47,956 nucleotides of DNA from an uncultured Collinsella sp. (GTDB lineage: Bacteria > Actinomycetota > Coriobacteriia > Coriobacteriales > Coriobacteriaceae), in contig CAUESV010000015.1 of the NCBI GenBank assembly GCA_959020715.1, positions 1 through 47,956 on the forward strand. Direction: 5' to 3'. Positions 18,524-28,300 of the stretch are shown one piece after another. Every line of letters starts with the position of its first letter. Positions within the stretch are counted from its first letter, which is position 1. The notes under the pieces were generated by a model. The model did not search any database, was not told where the DNA came from, and worked only from the letters and a program-made list of their open reading frames with translations. Position numbers and translations under genes: made by a program.

Positions 18524-18553
18524 AATTATAAACTACTTTATAATTTTTGCTAA
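18524..18553 (-). promoter_or_regulatory. hicAB promoter with overlapping palindromic operator
   Basis: On the minus strand TTAGCA, a 17-bp spacer and TATAAT form a promoter. A perfect 9-4-9 inverted repeat (AATTATAAA and TTTATAATT, 18524-18545) covers the -10 box and part of the spacer. This is the expected layout for repression by the HicAB complex. The local sequence is very AT-rich compared with its surroundings. Confidence 0.65.
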
Positions 18554-18570
18554 CCAGTTAATAAATATTA

Positions 18571-19842
18571 CTAGCGCTGCTTGGGCTCGGTGACGATGGC
18601 TCGAACGATGCGGGGACGATCGGTGAGGTCGTGGACGATACGCACGTCCGAAAGGCCTGCTTGACGACAGAGCTCGGCCGCGGCGTCGAGCGCGCCCTCG
18701 TAGAGCTCGCAGGCAAACAGGCCGCCGGCACGCAGCATGTAGGGCGCCGCGTTGAGCAGGCGGCGGAAGATATCGAGACCGTCGGCACCGCCCTCGAGCG
18801 CCAGATCGGGCTCAAAGTCCTTGACCTCATGCGGCAGCGAGCGCATGACATCGGTGGGGATGTAGGGCGGGTTGGAGACGAGTACGTCAAAGGTGCCCCA
18901 CTCTTCGCGGGGAATGGAACTCACCAGGTTGGTGAGGCTGAAGGCGACCTCGTCGGACGTGAGGCCAAGCGCATCGCGGTTTTTGGTAGCAAGGTCGATG
19001 GCGCGCGGCTCGATATCGGTAGCAGTGCAGGTAACGTGCCCGCGGCGCTCCCAGGCAAGGGAGAGCGAAATGCAGCCCGTGCCGCAGCCGACCTCGAGAA
19101 CGCGGGCAGTGCGGGGCTCGGCTGGGGCAGATACGTTGGCCTCGGCGGCATCTTGCGCGGGAGTCGCCTGTTGGTCGTTGTCCTCAATGGCGATGCCGTA
19201 TTCGTCGAGCTCGGGCTCGGGGGTTTCCATGGCCTCTGCTTCTGCCGCTTCGGCTTCTGCTGCCTGCGCGGCGGCTTCCTCGGCCTCACGATCGGCCAGT
19301 TCCTCGGCATAGGCGCGGCTGCCCAGCACATCGCTGCCCAACGCCGCCTCATCGGCAGCCGTCAGGTTGGCGGCACGGCGCTCGGCCATCGCTCGCTCGT
19401 CGGCCAATGCGGCTTCGGCTTTGCGCGCCTGCTCGACCTCGTCGTTCCAGGGCAGCTCAGCGCGCTGACGGATGGCAGCCTCGGGGCTCAGCACCTCGGC
19501 ATCCAGATAATTGAAGACTTCCTCGACGAGCATCTCGGTCTCGGGACGCGGAATGAGTACGCCGGGGGCGCACGCGACGTCGATCATGCGAAACTGCGTG
19601 CTGCCCGTGATGTATTGCAGCGGCTCGCCCTTAGCGCGGCGGACAACGGCCGCGTGCATGGTCTCGAGCTGGGCCGCGTTAAGCGTCTCGTCCATGCGCA
19701 TATATAGGTCAATGCGCGCCAGGCCCGTGGCGGCGCACAGCAGCCATTCGGCAGAAAGACGGGGGTGTTCCTCGCCGCGCTCGGCCAGGTACTCCTTGGT
19801 CCACTCGAGACAACGCTTGATGGTCCAGATCTCGTTTGCCAT
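18571..19842 (-). CDS. prmC: Release factor glutamine methyltransferase with a large insertion
   Basis: Methylates the GGQ glutamine of release factors using S-adenosylmethionine. The N-terminal helical domain has GEPLQYITGSTQFR (72-85) and VLIPRPETEMLVEE (95-108). The methyltransferase core has VLEVGCGTG (248-256) and the catalytic NPPY (324-327). The protein has 423 residues instead of about 280. Residues about 115-243 are an inserted Ala/Glu-rich, probably helical and disordered segment between the two domains. The ATG at 19842 has GGGGAGGA upstream. It lies downstream of prfA on the same strand, but 630 bp apart, so a separate promoter is likely. The frame is intact, so the insertion is not an error of a single base. 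Confidence 0.92.
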   Translation of the reverse strand: MANEIWTIKRCLEWTKEYLAERGEEHPRLSAEWLLCAATGLARIDLYMRMDETLNAAQLETMHAAVVRRAKGEPLQYITGSTQFRMIDVACAPGVLIPRPETEMLVEEVFNYLDAEVLSPEAAIRQRAELPWNDEVEQARKAEAALADERAMAERRAANLTAADEAALGSDVLGSRAYAEELADREAEEAAAQAAEAEAAEAEAMETPEPELDEYGIAIEDNDQQATPAQDAAEANVSAPAEPRTARVLEVGCGTGCISLSLAWERRGHVTCTATDIEPRAIDLATKNRDALGLTSDEVAFSLTNLVSSIPREEWGTFDVLVSNPPYIPTDVMRSLPHEVKDFEPDLALEGGADGLDIFRRLLNAAPYMLRAGGLFACELYEGALDAAAELCRQAGLSDVRIVHDLTDRPRIVRAIVTEPKQR

Positions 19843-20311
19843 GGGGTCCTCCCCTCTTAAGCGCCAGGCGGCGCGCGAATGTCGGAGCAGATTGTAAGCG
19901 AGGCAAGCGTTTGGCAAGGGACGATTGAAGGCGATTATCGAGAATCAGCCCAGATTTTTGCTTGGAGCCTGCCCGAAGTGTTCATTCGTCGACGTCTGAA
20001 TCTGCATCCGTCAAGTTTTTGGCAAGGTTGACCCAAAACTGACCAATATCTAACCAAGAACTTGCCAAATCACTTGACGCGCGACGCATCAAAAATGCAC
20101 TGCGGCTTCTTGGACGATTTTTTGAGCAATATTTTCGACAGAAGATGCACGCCGTTAATTGCTTTAAGCAGGTAGCTGGCTTAATGGCCATCAAAGCCGA
20201 TTAAATAACATCTCAAAGCAATGTGCACAACCTAGTCATTTAAGAACGTCCCCAATAACTACCTTGGAAACCCCGCAGGTTGAGCATACCGCATCCGGAG
20301 CAAGGCAACGC
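19843..20311. other. Gene-free gap before prmC
   Basis: This gap has no convincing gene. The segment 19985-20225 is clearly more AT-rich than its neighbours. A long imperfect inverted repeat lies at 20011-20028 and 20061-20077, with TTGGCAAG pairing with CTTGCCAA and TCAAGT with ACTTGA. At 20234-20260 AGAACGTCCCCAAT repeats the motif of 4681. The phrase CCGCAGGT occurs at 20273 and again at 20312. The prmC promoter must lie in this gap or further upstream, but I cannot point to it. Confidence 0.45.
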
Positions 20312-20474
20312 CGCAGGTAGAGGACGGACAGCGAGCGACGTCCAGGACGAACAAGTTGGCATGAAAAAGGCAAGGCATAGACCTTCTGGTCATGCCTTGC
20401 CTTTTGAATGACAAATTGTCGCTCTGGGCGGCGCGCAGCGTCGGCTGATCCGCCGTTCGGTAGAACGGCGGAAC
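20312..20474 (+). repeat. Structured intergenic element, copy 2
   Basis: It contains GAGGACGGACAGCGA and the pairing CCAGGACG/CGCTCTGG followed by a bulged A and ACAA/TTGT. Then come AAGTTGGCATGAAA, an apical stem GGCAAGGCAT/ATGCCTTGCC around GACCTTCTGGTC, and GCGCAGCGTC. The final 9-bp hairpin (20450-20458 with 20463-20471, loop GGTA) ends 3 nt before the prfA stop codon region at 20475. It matches copy 1 in design and copy 3 closely in sequence. Confidence 0.75.
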
Positions 20475-21542
20475 CTACACAGCTTGTGCCAGCTTCTCGG
20501 CACGCTCGGCGGCGGCGAGCGCCTCGATGACGGTGCCGAGCTGATCGCCCAGAAGGACGCCGTTGTAGGTGGAATTGAAACCGATGCGGTGATCGGTCAC
20601 GCGGTCCTGGGGCTGGTTGTAGGTACGAATCTTCTCGGAACGGTTGCCGTGGCCGATCTGGCTTTGGCGCTCGGCACCGAGCTCTGCCTGCTGTTTCTCG
20701 AGCTCCATCTCGTACAGACGGGCACGCAGCATCTGCATGCAGACCTCGCGGTTCTGGATCTGGGAACGCTGCTCCTGTGACTGCACCACGGTGTTGGTGG
20801 GCAGGTGGGTGATTCGCACAGCGGAGTAGGTAGTGTTAACGCACTGACCGCCAGGGCCGGAGGCGCAGTAGGTGTCGATGCGCAGGTCGGACTGGTTGAT
20901 CTGGACGTCGATCTCCTCGGCCTCGGGAAGTACGGCGACGGTAGCCGTGGAGGTCTGAATGCGGCCCTGGGACTCGGTCTTGGGGACGCGCTGGACACGG
21001 TGCACGCCGGACTCGTACTTCATAACGGAGTAGACGCGGTCGCCCTCGACCTTGAACTCGATGGACTTGAAGCCGCCGGCCTCGCTGGGGCTGGAATCGA
21101 GCACGGTGGTCTTCCAGCCACGCGACTCGCAAAAGCGCTGATACATCTTGTACAGGTCGCCGGCGAAGATGGCCGCCTCGTCGCCACCGGCGGCGGAGCG
21201 AATCTCGACGATGGTGTTCTTGTCGTCGTTGGGGTCGCTCGGGATGAGCATGTACTTGATGTCTTCCTCGAGCTGGGGAAGCTTTTCCTCGTTCTCGGAG
21301 ATGTCCATCTGGAGCATCTCCTTCTCGTCCGCATCGCTGGTGTCGCGGAGCATCTCCTTGGCGGCCTCGATGTCATCGAGCGCGCCGATGTACTCGCGCG
21401 AGGCAGCGATGAGGTCGGACTGGTGTGCGTACTCCTTGTTGAGACGCGTGAACTCCTTGATGTCGGAGGCGACGGCCGGGTCGGAAAGCTTCTTCTCGAG
21501 CTCCTCGTAGGCCTTAATGATCTTTTCGAGCTTGTCGCGCAT
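20475..21542 (-). CDS. prfA: Peptide chain release factor 1
   Basis: Recognises UAA and UAG stop codons and triggers peptide release on the ribosome. It has 355 residues. The stop-codon recognition loop is HRVQRVPKTESQGR, with P187-K188-T189 in the PxT position, which fits RF1 and not RF2 (SPF). The hydrolysis motif GGQ is at 231-233 within ASGPGGQCVNTTYS. The residue after Gln is Cys, a less common choice. The Gln is the target of the PrmC encoded downstream. AAAGGAG precedes the ATG, within a tandem 21-bp repeat region. Confidence 0.96.
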   Translation of the reverse strand: MRDKLEKIIKAYEELEKKLSDPAVASDIKEFTRLNKEYAHQSDLIAASREYIGALDDIEAAKEMLRDTSDADEKEMLQMDISENEEKLPQLEEDIKYMLIPSDPNDDKNTIVEIRSAAGGDEAAIFAGDLYKMYQRFCESRGWKTTVLDSSPSEAGGFKSIEFKVEGDRVYSVMKYESGVHRVQRVPKTESQGRIQTSTATVAVLPEAEEIDVQINQSDLRIDTYCASGPGGQCVNTTYSAVRITHLPTNTVVQSQEQRSQIQNREVCMQMLRARLYEMELEKQQAELGAERQSQIGHGNRSEKIRTYNQPQDRVTDHRIGFNSTYNGVLLGDQLGTVIEALAAAERAEKLAQAV

Positions 21543-21554
21543 GGCGGGACTCCT

Positions 21555-21596
21555 TTATATGCGTGAAGGTGAAAATTATATGCGTGAAGGCGAAAA
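21555..21596 (-). promoter_or_regulatory. Tandem 21-bp repeat carrying the prfA -10 region
   Basis: Two adjacent 21-bp units (21555-21575, 21576-21596) differ at one base and contain TATATGCGTGAAGG. On the minus strand the upstream unit yields TATAAT with a weak CTGCCG 17 bp before it, a plausible prfA promoter. The downstream unit borders the ribosome-binding site. Confidence 0.4.
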
Positions 21597-21901
21597 TCGG
21601 CAGAGTTGATGGGGCGCGCGGCGCCACTGCGGGGGTAAGCCCAGCTAGAACATGTCGATCTTCAGATACATGCGCATCCCTTCGCGTATGAGGTACATAG
21701 TTGCGGTCTAACCCATACATGATAGCGTGCGCAGGCATACCTGCATATAACCCGCACGGAATGCGACAAAGGGTCAGTCTCTTTCCTTGAATACAACTTC
21801 ATCCGAACGCCTCCCGCATTCATCCGCACATATACGGATAAATTTGGGAATCCGATACCCTGAGGGCCGGATCGGCCGGCCCCGGGAGATCGGAGGACGC
21901 C
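21597..21901. other. Gene-free gap upstream of the transposase remnant
   Basis: No gene is evident. GCGACAAAGGG at 21769-21779 recurs inverted at about 29330-29340, and GACAAAGGGAC occurs at 36036, so it is a REP-like scrap. The segment 21850-21900 is GC-rich with small palindromes (GGCCGGATCGGCCGG) and may be the left end of the neighbouring element remnant. Confidence 0.35.
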
Positions 21902-22230
21902 ATGTCCGGAAAGGGCGGGAAGGGCGCCGCGAGGGCGGTCCCGAGGACCCACGGCAGGCTCACCGGGTACGAGCGGGACACGGTCCAGAGGATGCTGAAG
22001 CGCAGGGTTCGCTCGGCCACTTCCTCGAGAGGTTCAAGGGCGTATCGACCCGCAGGCTCCACAGCTGCCTGATGTGGTTCAGATGGCTGCGCGAGGCCGC
22101 ACGCGTCGGGGACAGGACGTCGCTCATGCGCGAGCAGCTCGACGACGGGCGCTACGAAAAGATCCGGAAGAAGATGATGGAGCCGGAGTACGAGTTCCAT
22201 CTGGAGCCGGACGTGCAAACGGCGGGTTAA
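21902..22230 (+). pseudogene. Internally deleted transposase remnant
   Basis: An ATG at 21902 with GGAGG upstream begins a peptide MSGKGGKGAARAVPRTHGRL followed by TGYERDTVQRMLKR. This resembles the start of IS30-type helix-turn-helix transposases. Near 22000 the coding sense moves to another frame, giving GHFLERFKGVSTRRLHSCLM and about 65 more residues to the stop at 22230. The FKGVSTRRL motif is typical of transposase C-termini of the ISXO2/IS1595 kind. The central catalytic domain is missing, so the copy is dead. Family is uncertain because the two ends point to different families. No terminal inverted repeats were found by eye. Confidence 0.55.
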
Positions 22231-22244
22231 CATAGCCTTTCACC

Positions 22245-22283
22245 AAAAAGGGCGAGCGGCCGCGCCCTGCGACCACCCGCCCT
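22245..22283 (-). terminator. Intrinsic terminator of the giant adhesin gene
   Basis: On the minus strand AGGGCGGGTGG pairs over 11 bp (two G-T wobbles) with the segment ending CTCGCCCT, followed by a T run. It lies about 28 nt after the adhesin stop codon. Confidence 0.8.
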
Positions 22284-22311
22284 CAATCAAAGCCCTTCTC
22301 GGCCGCCGTAG

Positions 22312-25300
22312 CTACCGGTTCCGGCGCCGCAGGATAACGCCTGCGGCGATCAGCACCACCGCGCCGCCCGCGATGCCACCCAGGGCCATCGGCGACAAGC
22401 TGGTATCGCCCGTATACGGCAGACCCGGCTTCTCCTCCTTCGGCACCGGTGACTTGCTCGGCGGATTGGTGGGCGGCTCCGTCGGCGGGGTGGTCGGCGG
22501 CGTGTACGTGTTCTTGAACACCGGCGCCACGGCGCCGTCATAGGTTACCGTCGCCACCAGATGGCCCGCACCGTCGTCCGTCACCGTCACCGTTACCCGG
22601 TGCTCGGCCGCGTCGTACGTCACGTTCTTCTGACCGTCGTCCACCTCGGAGATGCTGTAGGCGTACGTTCCGGGCTTGTCGTACGAGATCGCCTCGAAGC
22701 CCACCGTGCCGTCCGCCGCGTTCTTTGCGGTCTGCAGCACCTTGCCGTCGGCATCCTTCAGCTGGAAGGAGAACTGCCCTTCCTTCAGGTCCTCGCCGCT
22801 CAGCACCTTGGAGGCCCCCAGCTTCACCTCAGTCGCGGCCGGCGCGTAACTGTTGCTGAACGCCACCGCTTCCGCAGCCTTGCCGCCCTTGCTGTAGGCA
22901 ACCTGCGCCTCCAGCGCGTGCGTCTCCGCATTCTCCGTCACCGTCACCGTCGCGGTAAAGACCGTCGTGTCGTAGGTGACGCCGTTCGCCGTCGCCCCTG
23001 CCCGCTCGGACACGGTGTAGACGTACGTCCCCACCTTGTCCAGCTGCAGCGGCGCGAAGCCGAACGTGCCGTCGGCGCCGTTCTGCACCGTCTGCACCAC
23101 GTTACCGTCGGCGTCCTTCAGGTCGAAGAAGAACTCACCCTCGGCCAGGTCGCGGCCGGTCAGAGCCTTCGTTCCGGTAATCGTCGCCGTCGTTGCCGTC
23201 GGCGTGTAGGTGTTGGTGAAGGTCAGATCCGCAGCCGTCTTGTTCGCCGTCGCGGTCAGCTGGCCGCTGCCGTCATCGGTCACGTTCACCGTTACGTCCA
23301 GCACCGCATCGCTGTAAGTGATGGTGCCATCTTGGCCCGCAACCTCCTTCACCTGGTACGCATGCGAACCAGTTGCGGTGTACGAGATGGCCTTGAAGGT
23401 AAACGCTTTACCCACGTTCGTGGTCCGGTCGATCTCCTGCCCGGTGGCCACGTCAATCAGCGCGAATGTGAACTCGCCATCGGCGGGCGTCCGCGTGGTG
23501 GCCGGGTCGGCATTCTCAAGCACCTTGGTGCCAGAGATCTGGTAGGAGGTCTGACCCGGCTGGTAGCTGTTCGCAAACGTCATGGTATTGGGGGTGACGC
23601 CGTTCTCGGTGCCCTCGCTCGGTTTCACCGTAGAGCTCTCTACCACCAGCTTGCCGTCGTTGTTGTCCTTCACCACGTAGGTCAGGGTGTACGTCTTGCC
23701 GGTGTAGGTCACGCCCGGCACGCCCGGCGCGCCGTCCGTCGGCTGCACCTCACGGACCGTGAAGGGAAAGGTGCCCGCATGGTCGAAGGTCAGCTCGTTA
23801 AAGTAAACCTTGCCCTTGGCGTCGTTCTTCTGGGTCTGGAGCACCGTACCGTCAGACCCCACCAGCTCGAAGGCGAAGTCTCCCGCCTTTAGCTGATAGC
23901 TGCCGTCGTGCACGTCAACGCTCTTGGTGAGGGCGATCGCGCCGGAGTTCGTCGCCTTCGCCTTGTAGGTGTTGGTGAAGGTGGGCTTCGTGGCGTCCGC
24001 GCCGTCGTAGGCGACGCTCGCCTGCAGCGTGCCGGCATTGTCCACAACCGTCACCACGGCATGATGCACCGCGTCGTCGTAGGTCACGTAGGCCAGATCA
24101 CCCTTCCGCTCCACGATAGTGTACTCGTACGTGCCCGGCTTCGCGTAGGAGAAGGCGTCGAAGTTAACGCTTCCGTCCGCGCCGTTGGTCGCGGTCCGGA
24201 CGGGCTTGGCCCCGGCAAGCTGCTCAGCAGTCATTTTGCCCTCGTACACATCGAAGGTGAACTCGCCGTCCTTGGGGACGATCGGCGTGTTGTCGTCCTT
24301 CTTCACATAGCTCTTCTGCGCACCGAGGGCCAGACCGGTCGCGGCCGGCTGGTAGGTGTTGGTGAAGGTATCCGAGCCGGATGCGCTCGTCACGATCGCC
24401 TTCGCATTCAGTGCTCCGTTCCCGCCGTCTGTGACCGTCACCGTATAGGTGAGGGCATGATTGTCATAGACCATGCCGGCCTCCGCGCCCGGCTTCTCCG
24501 CGATGGTGTAGGTGAAGTCCTTGCTCGCGGCGCCGCCCAGGTCGGAGAGCTGGAACTCGCGCGTGAAGCAGACCTTGCCGTTTGCATCGTTCTTCGCGGT
24601 GGCGATCACGTTGCCGGCAGCGTCCTTCAGGTCGAAGGTGAACTCGCCGTCCGCAGGCTTCGTCGTGTGATCGAAGCCGTCCGCAACCTTGATGGTCTTG
24701 GTCGCCGTCAGCTCCACGGATCCCTTTGCGGTGTAGGTGTTGTTGAAGGTGGGAGCCGTAGCGGTACCGTCATAGGTGACGGTCACCTTCGTCTTGTTGT
24801 TGTCGTCCTGGTTCTGCTCTACCTTGACGTGGACCTTGACTTCCTTGGCGTCGTAGGCCACGCCGTCGACGGACTGGCCGGCCTTCTCCTCCTTGAGCGT
24901 GTAGTCGTACTCGCCCAGGTTCAGGCCCTTGACGGTCAGCTTGACCTTGCCATTCTTATCGTTGGTGCCGCGAGCGTCCTCATTGCCGTCCTGGTCGTAC
25001 AAGCCGAAGGTGAACGCATCGGCCGTCAGGTCCTTGCCCGCGAGAACTTTCGTGGCCTCAACGGTGACGTCCGCCGTCGGCTTCGTGTTGGTGAAGGTCG
25101 GCACGGCCTTCTCACCGTCGTAGGTGACGGTCGCCTTCAGCTCGCCCTTTTCGTCGGTGACCTTGACGTGGACCTTCACGCCCTTCGCGTCGTAGACGAC
25201 GGTCGAGTCGGCGCCCTTCACCTCCTTGATGGTGTAGTCGTGGTCGCCCGGCGTAGCGTAGTCGATGGCTGCAAAGGCGACCTTGCCGTCCTTCTCGTTT

Positions 25301-28300
25301 TGGACAGTCTGGACCACGCTGCCGTCCTTGTCGAGCAGCTGGAACGTGAAGTCACTCCCCGCGAGCTCACCGCCCGTGAAGCGCTTCGTCGCCTTGAGCG
25401 TTACCGAGGTCTCCTTCGGGCGGTACGTGTTCGTGATCACCGCAATCTGATCGTCGATCACCTGAGATGTGGCGGTGCCATCATCCTTATAGATCTGCTC
25501 CATTTTGACGACTGGCTCGGTCAGATTTCCCTTGCCGTCATCCTTCACCGTTACGGTCACTTTGTATTCGGCGCTGGAGTAGCTGACACCGCCCAGCCAA
25601 CTGGGATCGCTCTTGGCGGGCGTAGTCTCGGCAATGTAGTAGGTGTACTTGCCAGGCTTCTCATACTTAATCTCTCCGAAGCTAAATTCTTCGGCGCTCG
25701 TAACGGTCTTCTCGACCTGCTTCATGCCGGCCACGGGCGCTGCCGTGGCACCATCAGGCATCGGCGTTCCATCGGCGGCGCGCAGGCAAAGCTCGAAGCT
25801 GTCGGCGCTAGTCCACTCACGGCCGGTGAACTTCTTCTTCGCCTTGATGCCTGTGAGCGTCACCGAAGACTTCACGCTGTAGCTGTTGGTGAACACCAGC
25901 TTGTTGTCTTTGGCCACCGTGCCGTCGGAATTCTGCGGGGCAATCCTGCCCGAGATGCTATCGCCTTCTTCAGCCAGATTCTTGTCACCCTGCTTGCGGC
26001 CGGTCAGCTTATAGCCCGCGGGCATCTTGTCTGCGCCGGTCAGCTCCTGCACCGCGTACTGGTCACCCTCGGCGAGACCGTACACGCGGATCGTCTGGTC
26101 GGCCGTGATGGTCTGCTCGCGGCCGTTCTCGAGGTCGAACATTTTGCCGACCTGCTTCTCGCTTGCGGTCCCCGCGTTCTCAAACACCGCGGCCTTGTAC
26201 GTCTTCCCCGCCGTCGTGGGCACGGTGAACTTGAAGGTGAACCCCGCGTCCGGTTTTCCCGTCAGGCCCGCTGGCACCATGACCTTCTTCATCACCTCGA
26301 GGCTCGCCTCGCGTTCGTTCGCCACGCGCACGCAGGTGGCGCCCGTAAACAGGGCGTTCAGATTCATGTCGCCCAGGTCGGCGCGGGTGCCCTTCGCATT
26401 AGTGTCACCAGACACGTCCTGCGTGATGCCCATACGTATCCAGCCCGTCTCGGTCTCCAGGCGGTAAGGTTCGTCCTTCTTGGTGGGCCCATACTGGTAG
26501 ACACGTCCATTGGCGCCGTACTTAAGATGTACCTCATTCTCGCCGCCCTTGGCGTCATTGTTCCAGGAAAGGTTGCCGTTGCCGTCGAGCGTCCCGTCGG
26601 ACGTCTGGCGCTGGCCCTTGATCCACGTGAGCGTGTTGTCAATGTCGCCCTCTGCGCCAAACTGGCCCAGGCTCTTCATGAGCGAGCCCACGCCCACGAA
26701 CGTCGAAACGCCGTCATCAACTGTACCAGCATCGGCGTGGACGCCGTAATCGTCCACAATCACCTTGATGAGCCTGTCATTAAGCAGGAAGCCATTGGGC
26801 GCCGAGACCTCCTTCAGGAAGTAGGTACCCTTCACGAGCGGCTCGCTACTGTCGCTCGTAGACGGGAATACGCCCGCCCCTTCGAGCTTGACCGGGTTGG
26901 CGACCGACCTCGTCGTCAGGGTGTCGTAGGGGGCCTGGTCGCCATCGAGCACGGCCTTGCCGTTCGCATCCGTAGTCACCTGGGTGGACTTGTAAAGGCC
27001 GAACTTCGCCCCGTCAACGGGCTTACCCTCGGTATCGGTCTTCTGCACGAACAGGCGATTCTGGATGTTCGTGACGAGCAGGCGCGTGGCGAACTGCCGC
27101 TTGAAGTTCGTGCCGTCTGCGATGTCGTCGCTGTACACGTGGACTGTGTTCTTAGGCGTCGCGCCGCCGATCGAGCTCGCCGTTGTGTGGTAGATGGCCA
27201 CCGTGTACTCGGCATCCTTGCGGGCATCACCGCTCAGCAGGTAGTAGTACTTGGAGATGTCACCGGGCAGATTTTGAATCTCTACCTGGTACTGGCCGCT
27301 TGTGTTGAGCGTGAAGGCGTGCAGGTCCTTCTTCGCCGCCTCGATAGCACCGGTCATGCCCGGCTCCTTGGCGAGGGTGTATCCCGCTCCCGTCGATGGG
27401 TCACCCGACACGGCGTACCAATTGCTCGGATCTTTGATACCTGTGCCTGCGCTTTTGTCGCGCTTGAGCACCACAGCGAACAGTATGCCGGAGTCCAGAT
27501 TGACGGTCTTGTCGGACTTCGTCAGGTCATTATTTGCCTTGTACACGGTCGACGGCGCGGTGATGGTCTCCTTCGCGGCGGCGAACGCACCGGTCTTCCA
27601 CACGACGCTGCCCACGTCCATACCGCCGCGGTTGATGATGACGCCGCCCGCGCCGTTCTCAGCGCTCGCGGGCACGTACTCGAGCTGCATGCTACCACCC
27701 GTCGCCGCGAGACTCGAGCGGTATCCCTCGGGTACGCGCGTCTCCTTCAGGAGGTAGTACTTGTTGTTGTCGTGATCCTTGTTGTAGAGATCGTCGAAGT
27801 TGATGACGCCGTTGTCCACGTCGTTCGTGAGCGTTAGGTGGCCGGCCTCGTCCGTGGTACCGGAGCCGATGAGCTCGCCCACGGTCTTGAAGTCCTTGTC
27901 GGTCTTATAGAGCTTGAACTCGGCACCCTGTACGAACTTGCCGTCCTGGTCGAACTTGATGATGTCGGACTCGGGCACCGTCACGAGGTTGAACTTGAGC
28001 TCCATGTTGGAGTCGGTGGCGCCGCGCTCCAGGTAGAAGAACTTGAGGGTGTGGTTGGTGCCGTCGGCGAAGGTGTTGTCGTTGAAGCCCGAAGTGTCCT
28101 TATTCGCCTTCTGGTACTTTTTCTTCAGTGTGCCGTCGTTATTACCGTTCACCTTAATGTCGCCCGTACAAAAGTTGATGCTCAGACTCGCGCGGTTGTG
28201 AATACCGCCGATATCACCCACGAGGACATCGTCGATGAACACCCAGACGTCATCATCGCCGGCGAACTCGAACACCATGTCGTCGCCCGCGTTCGTCTTG

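Noticed and set aside
19982..20194. Small open frame of 70 codons on the minus strand between prfA and prmC
   Set aside because: No ribosome-binding site, no recognisable family, and it coincides with an inverted repeat.
22500..25900. Regular repeats that might suggest a CRISPR array or tandem DNA repeats
   Set aside because: The repeats are protein-level (about 100-120 residues each, diverged) and in frame within the adhesin. No short identical repeats with spacers were found anywhere in the window.
23908..27837. Open frame of 1,309 codons on the plus strand
   Set aside because: It lies fully antisense to the adhesin gene, has no ribosome-binding site and no recognisable domain. Such frames arise from codon bias in GC-rich repeats. 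The minus-strand protein has clear domains.
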